Shown: positions 5,143 to 5,546 of the stretch, piece after piece
Numbering within the stretch: position 1 is the stretch's first letter
Layout of the letters: every line of letters begins with the position of its first letter
NCBI GenBank assembly: GCA_013697465.1
Contig: JACCWU010000169.1
Coordinates: 1 to 5,546 of the forward strand
Origin: Actinomycetota bacterium
GTDB lineage: Bacteria > Actinomycetota > Thermoleophilia > Gaiellales > Gaiellaceae
Direction: 5' to 3'
DNA: 5,546 bases
Notes under the pieces: generated by a model
Told to the model about the DNA's origin: nothing
Seen by the model: only the letters and a program-made list of their open reading frames with translations
Databases searched by the model: none
Made by a program: the position numbers and the translations under genes

Positions 5143-5546
5143 CCCGGCTGCCTGATGTGGCCCGTCGCGGGTGGCCGAGGTATTCGCTCGCCGACGCAAC
5201 CGTCTGTTCCGCGAGCCAGGTCACGAGCCCGTGCATTCCGCGCCGGGCGGCGACGTAGCGCTGGCGCTCGGCTCCGTTGTCCGCGAGTAGCGCGCGGGCC
5301 GTGAGAAGCGCCCAGCCCACCCTCAGCCGCTCGGCACTAGGCTCGAGCGCAGTCAGTAGCCTCGAGATGCGATGGCGGGTCTCCTCGGGCTCGCCCGTCT
5401 CGAGGTCGACCATGTTGCCACGGGTGCCGTACCGGGCGGCGCGCCAGGCATTTTCCGCGATACGCCCGGTGTCGTGCACCGGCAGCGGCTCTCCGGCGTC
5501 GAAGCGGCCGGCGAGCCACGTCACGAGGCTCTGGATCACGGCTGCC
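5105..5546 (-). CDS. ybdK: YbdK-type carboxylate-amine ligase (GCS2 family), C-terminal part only
   Basis: About 146 C-terminal residues of a glutamate-cysteine ligase 2 (GCS2/YbdK) family enzyme are visible. These cytosolic ATP-grasp-like ligases join a carboxylate to an amine; E. coli YbdK has weak gamma-glutamylcysteine synthetase activity. Family-typical stretches are LAGRFDAGEPLPVH near the right edge, ENAWRAARYG followed by VDLETGEP, and NGAERQRYVAARRG followed by LVTWLAEQT, the usual end of the domain. The frame continues through the edge at 5545, so the GTG at 5539 is an internal Val and not a start; the catalytic N-terminal two thirds are outside. After the domain about 28 further residues rich in Arg, Gly, Pro and Ser follow, the last dozen encoded by the hairpin. 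It converges on the DUF892 gene with 20 nt between stops. Natural substrate unknown. Confidence 0.88.
   Translation of the reverse strand, partial: AAVIQSLVTWLAGRFDAGEPLPVHDTGRIAENAWRAARYGTRGNMVDLETGEPEETRHRISRLLTALEPSAERLRVGWALLTARALLADNGAERQRYVAARRGMHGLVTWLAEQTVASASEYLGHPRRATSGSRAHREGPEKGPSR

Noticed and set aside
5537..5539. GTG as the start of the right-edge gene
   Set aside because: The frame continues to the edge and the visible residues match only the C-terminal part of YbdK/GCS2 proteins, so the gene is cut by the window.
1..5546. tRNA, rRNA, CRISPR array, insertion sequence or attachment site
   Set aside because: I saw no cloverleaf, repeat-spacer pattern, transposase motif or flanking direct or inverted repeats beyond the hairpins and short hexamer repeat described.

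Overview
The window is very GC-rich with strong G/C preference at third codon positions. Gene starts include GTG and probably CTG, and two candidate promoters have the TANNNT -10 form. Together with the gene content (a PimA-like glycosyltransferase, a DUF892 ferritin-like stress protein, a Rho_N-domain protein, a YbdK-type carboxylate-amine ligase) this suggests a high-GC Actinomycetota, perhaps class Thermoleophilia. The phylum is a moderate inference and the class a weak one.

Layout. From 3051 leftward on the minus strand lies a tightly coupled set: a GT4 glycosyltransferase (1906-3051), a multi-pass LPG-synthase-TM/flippase-like membrane protein (809-1909, 4-nt overlap) and a glycerate kinase cut by the left edge (1-834, about 26-nt overlap). 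A 99-bp divergent intergenic region (3052-3150) separates this set from a plus-strand two-module VOC/ring-cleaving-dioxygenase-like protein (3151-4071). The stretch 4072-4496 holds no intact gene. It contains a minus-strand Rho_N coding remnant with no usable in-frame start, and a good general-stress (sigma-B/sigma-F type) promoter for the next gene. That gene is a plus-strand DUF892 (YciE/YciF-like) ferritin-fold protein with a basic Ser/Arg/Thr tail (4497-5084). It converges, across a strong 13-bp hairpin, on the 3' end of a minus-strand YbdK-type ligase that runs off the right edge (5105-5546).

How the genes may work together. The glycosyltransferase and membrane protein look like part of a glycolipid or glycan assembly/export unit. 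Why glycerate kinase is translationally coupled to them is unclear. The DUF892 gene looks like a stand-alone stress-induced gene.

No new defence system, mobile element, CRISPR array or RNA gene is visible. The points most worth a second look are a compact glycerate kinase lacking a segment usual in the family, its apparent CTG start, a glycosyltransferase with an altered EX7E motif, the stress promoter, and the split Rho_N gene.
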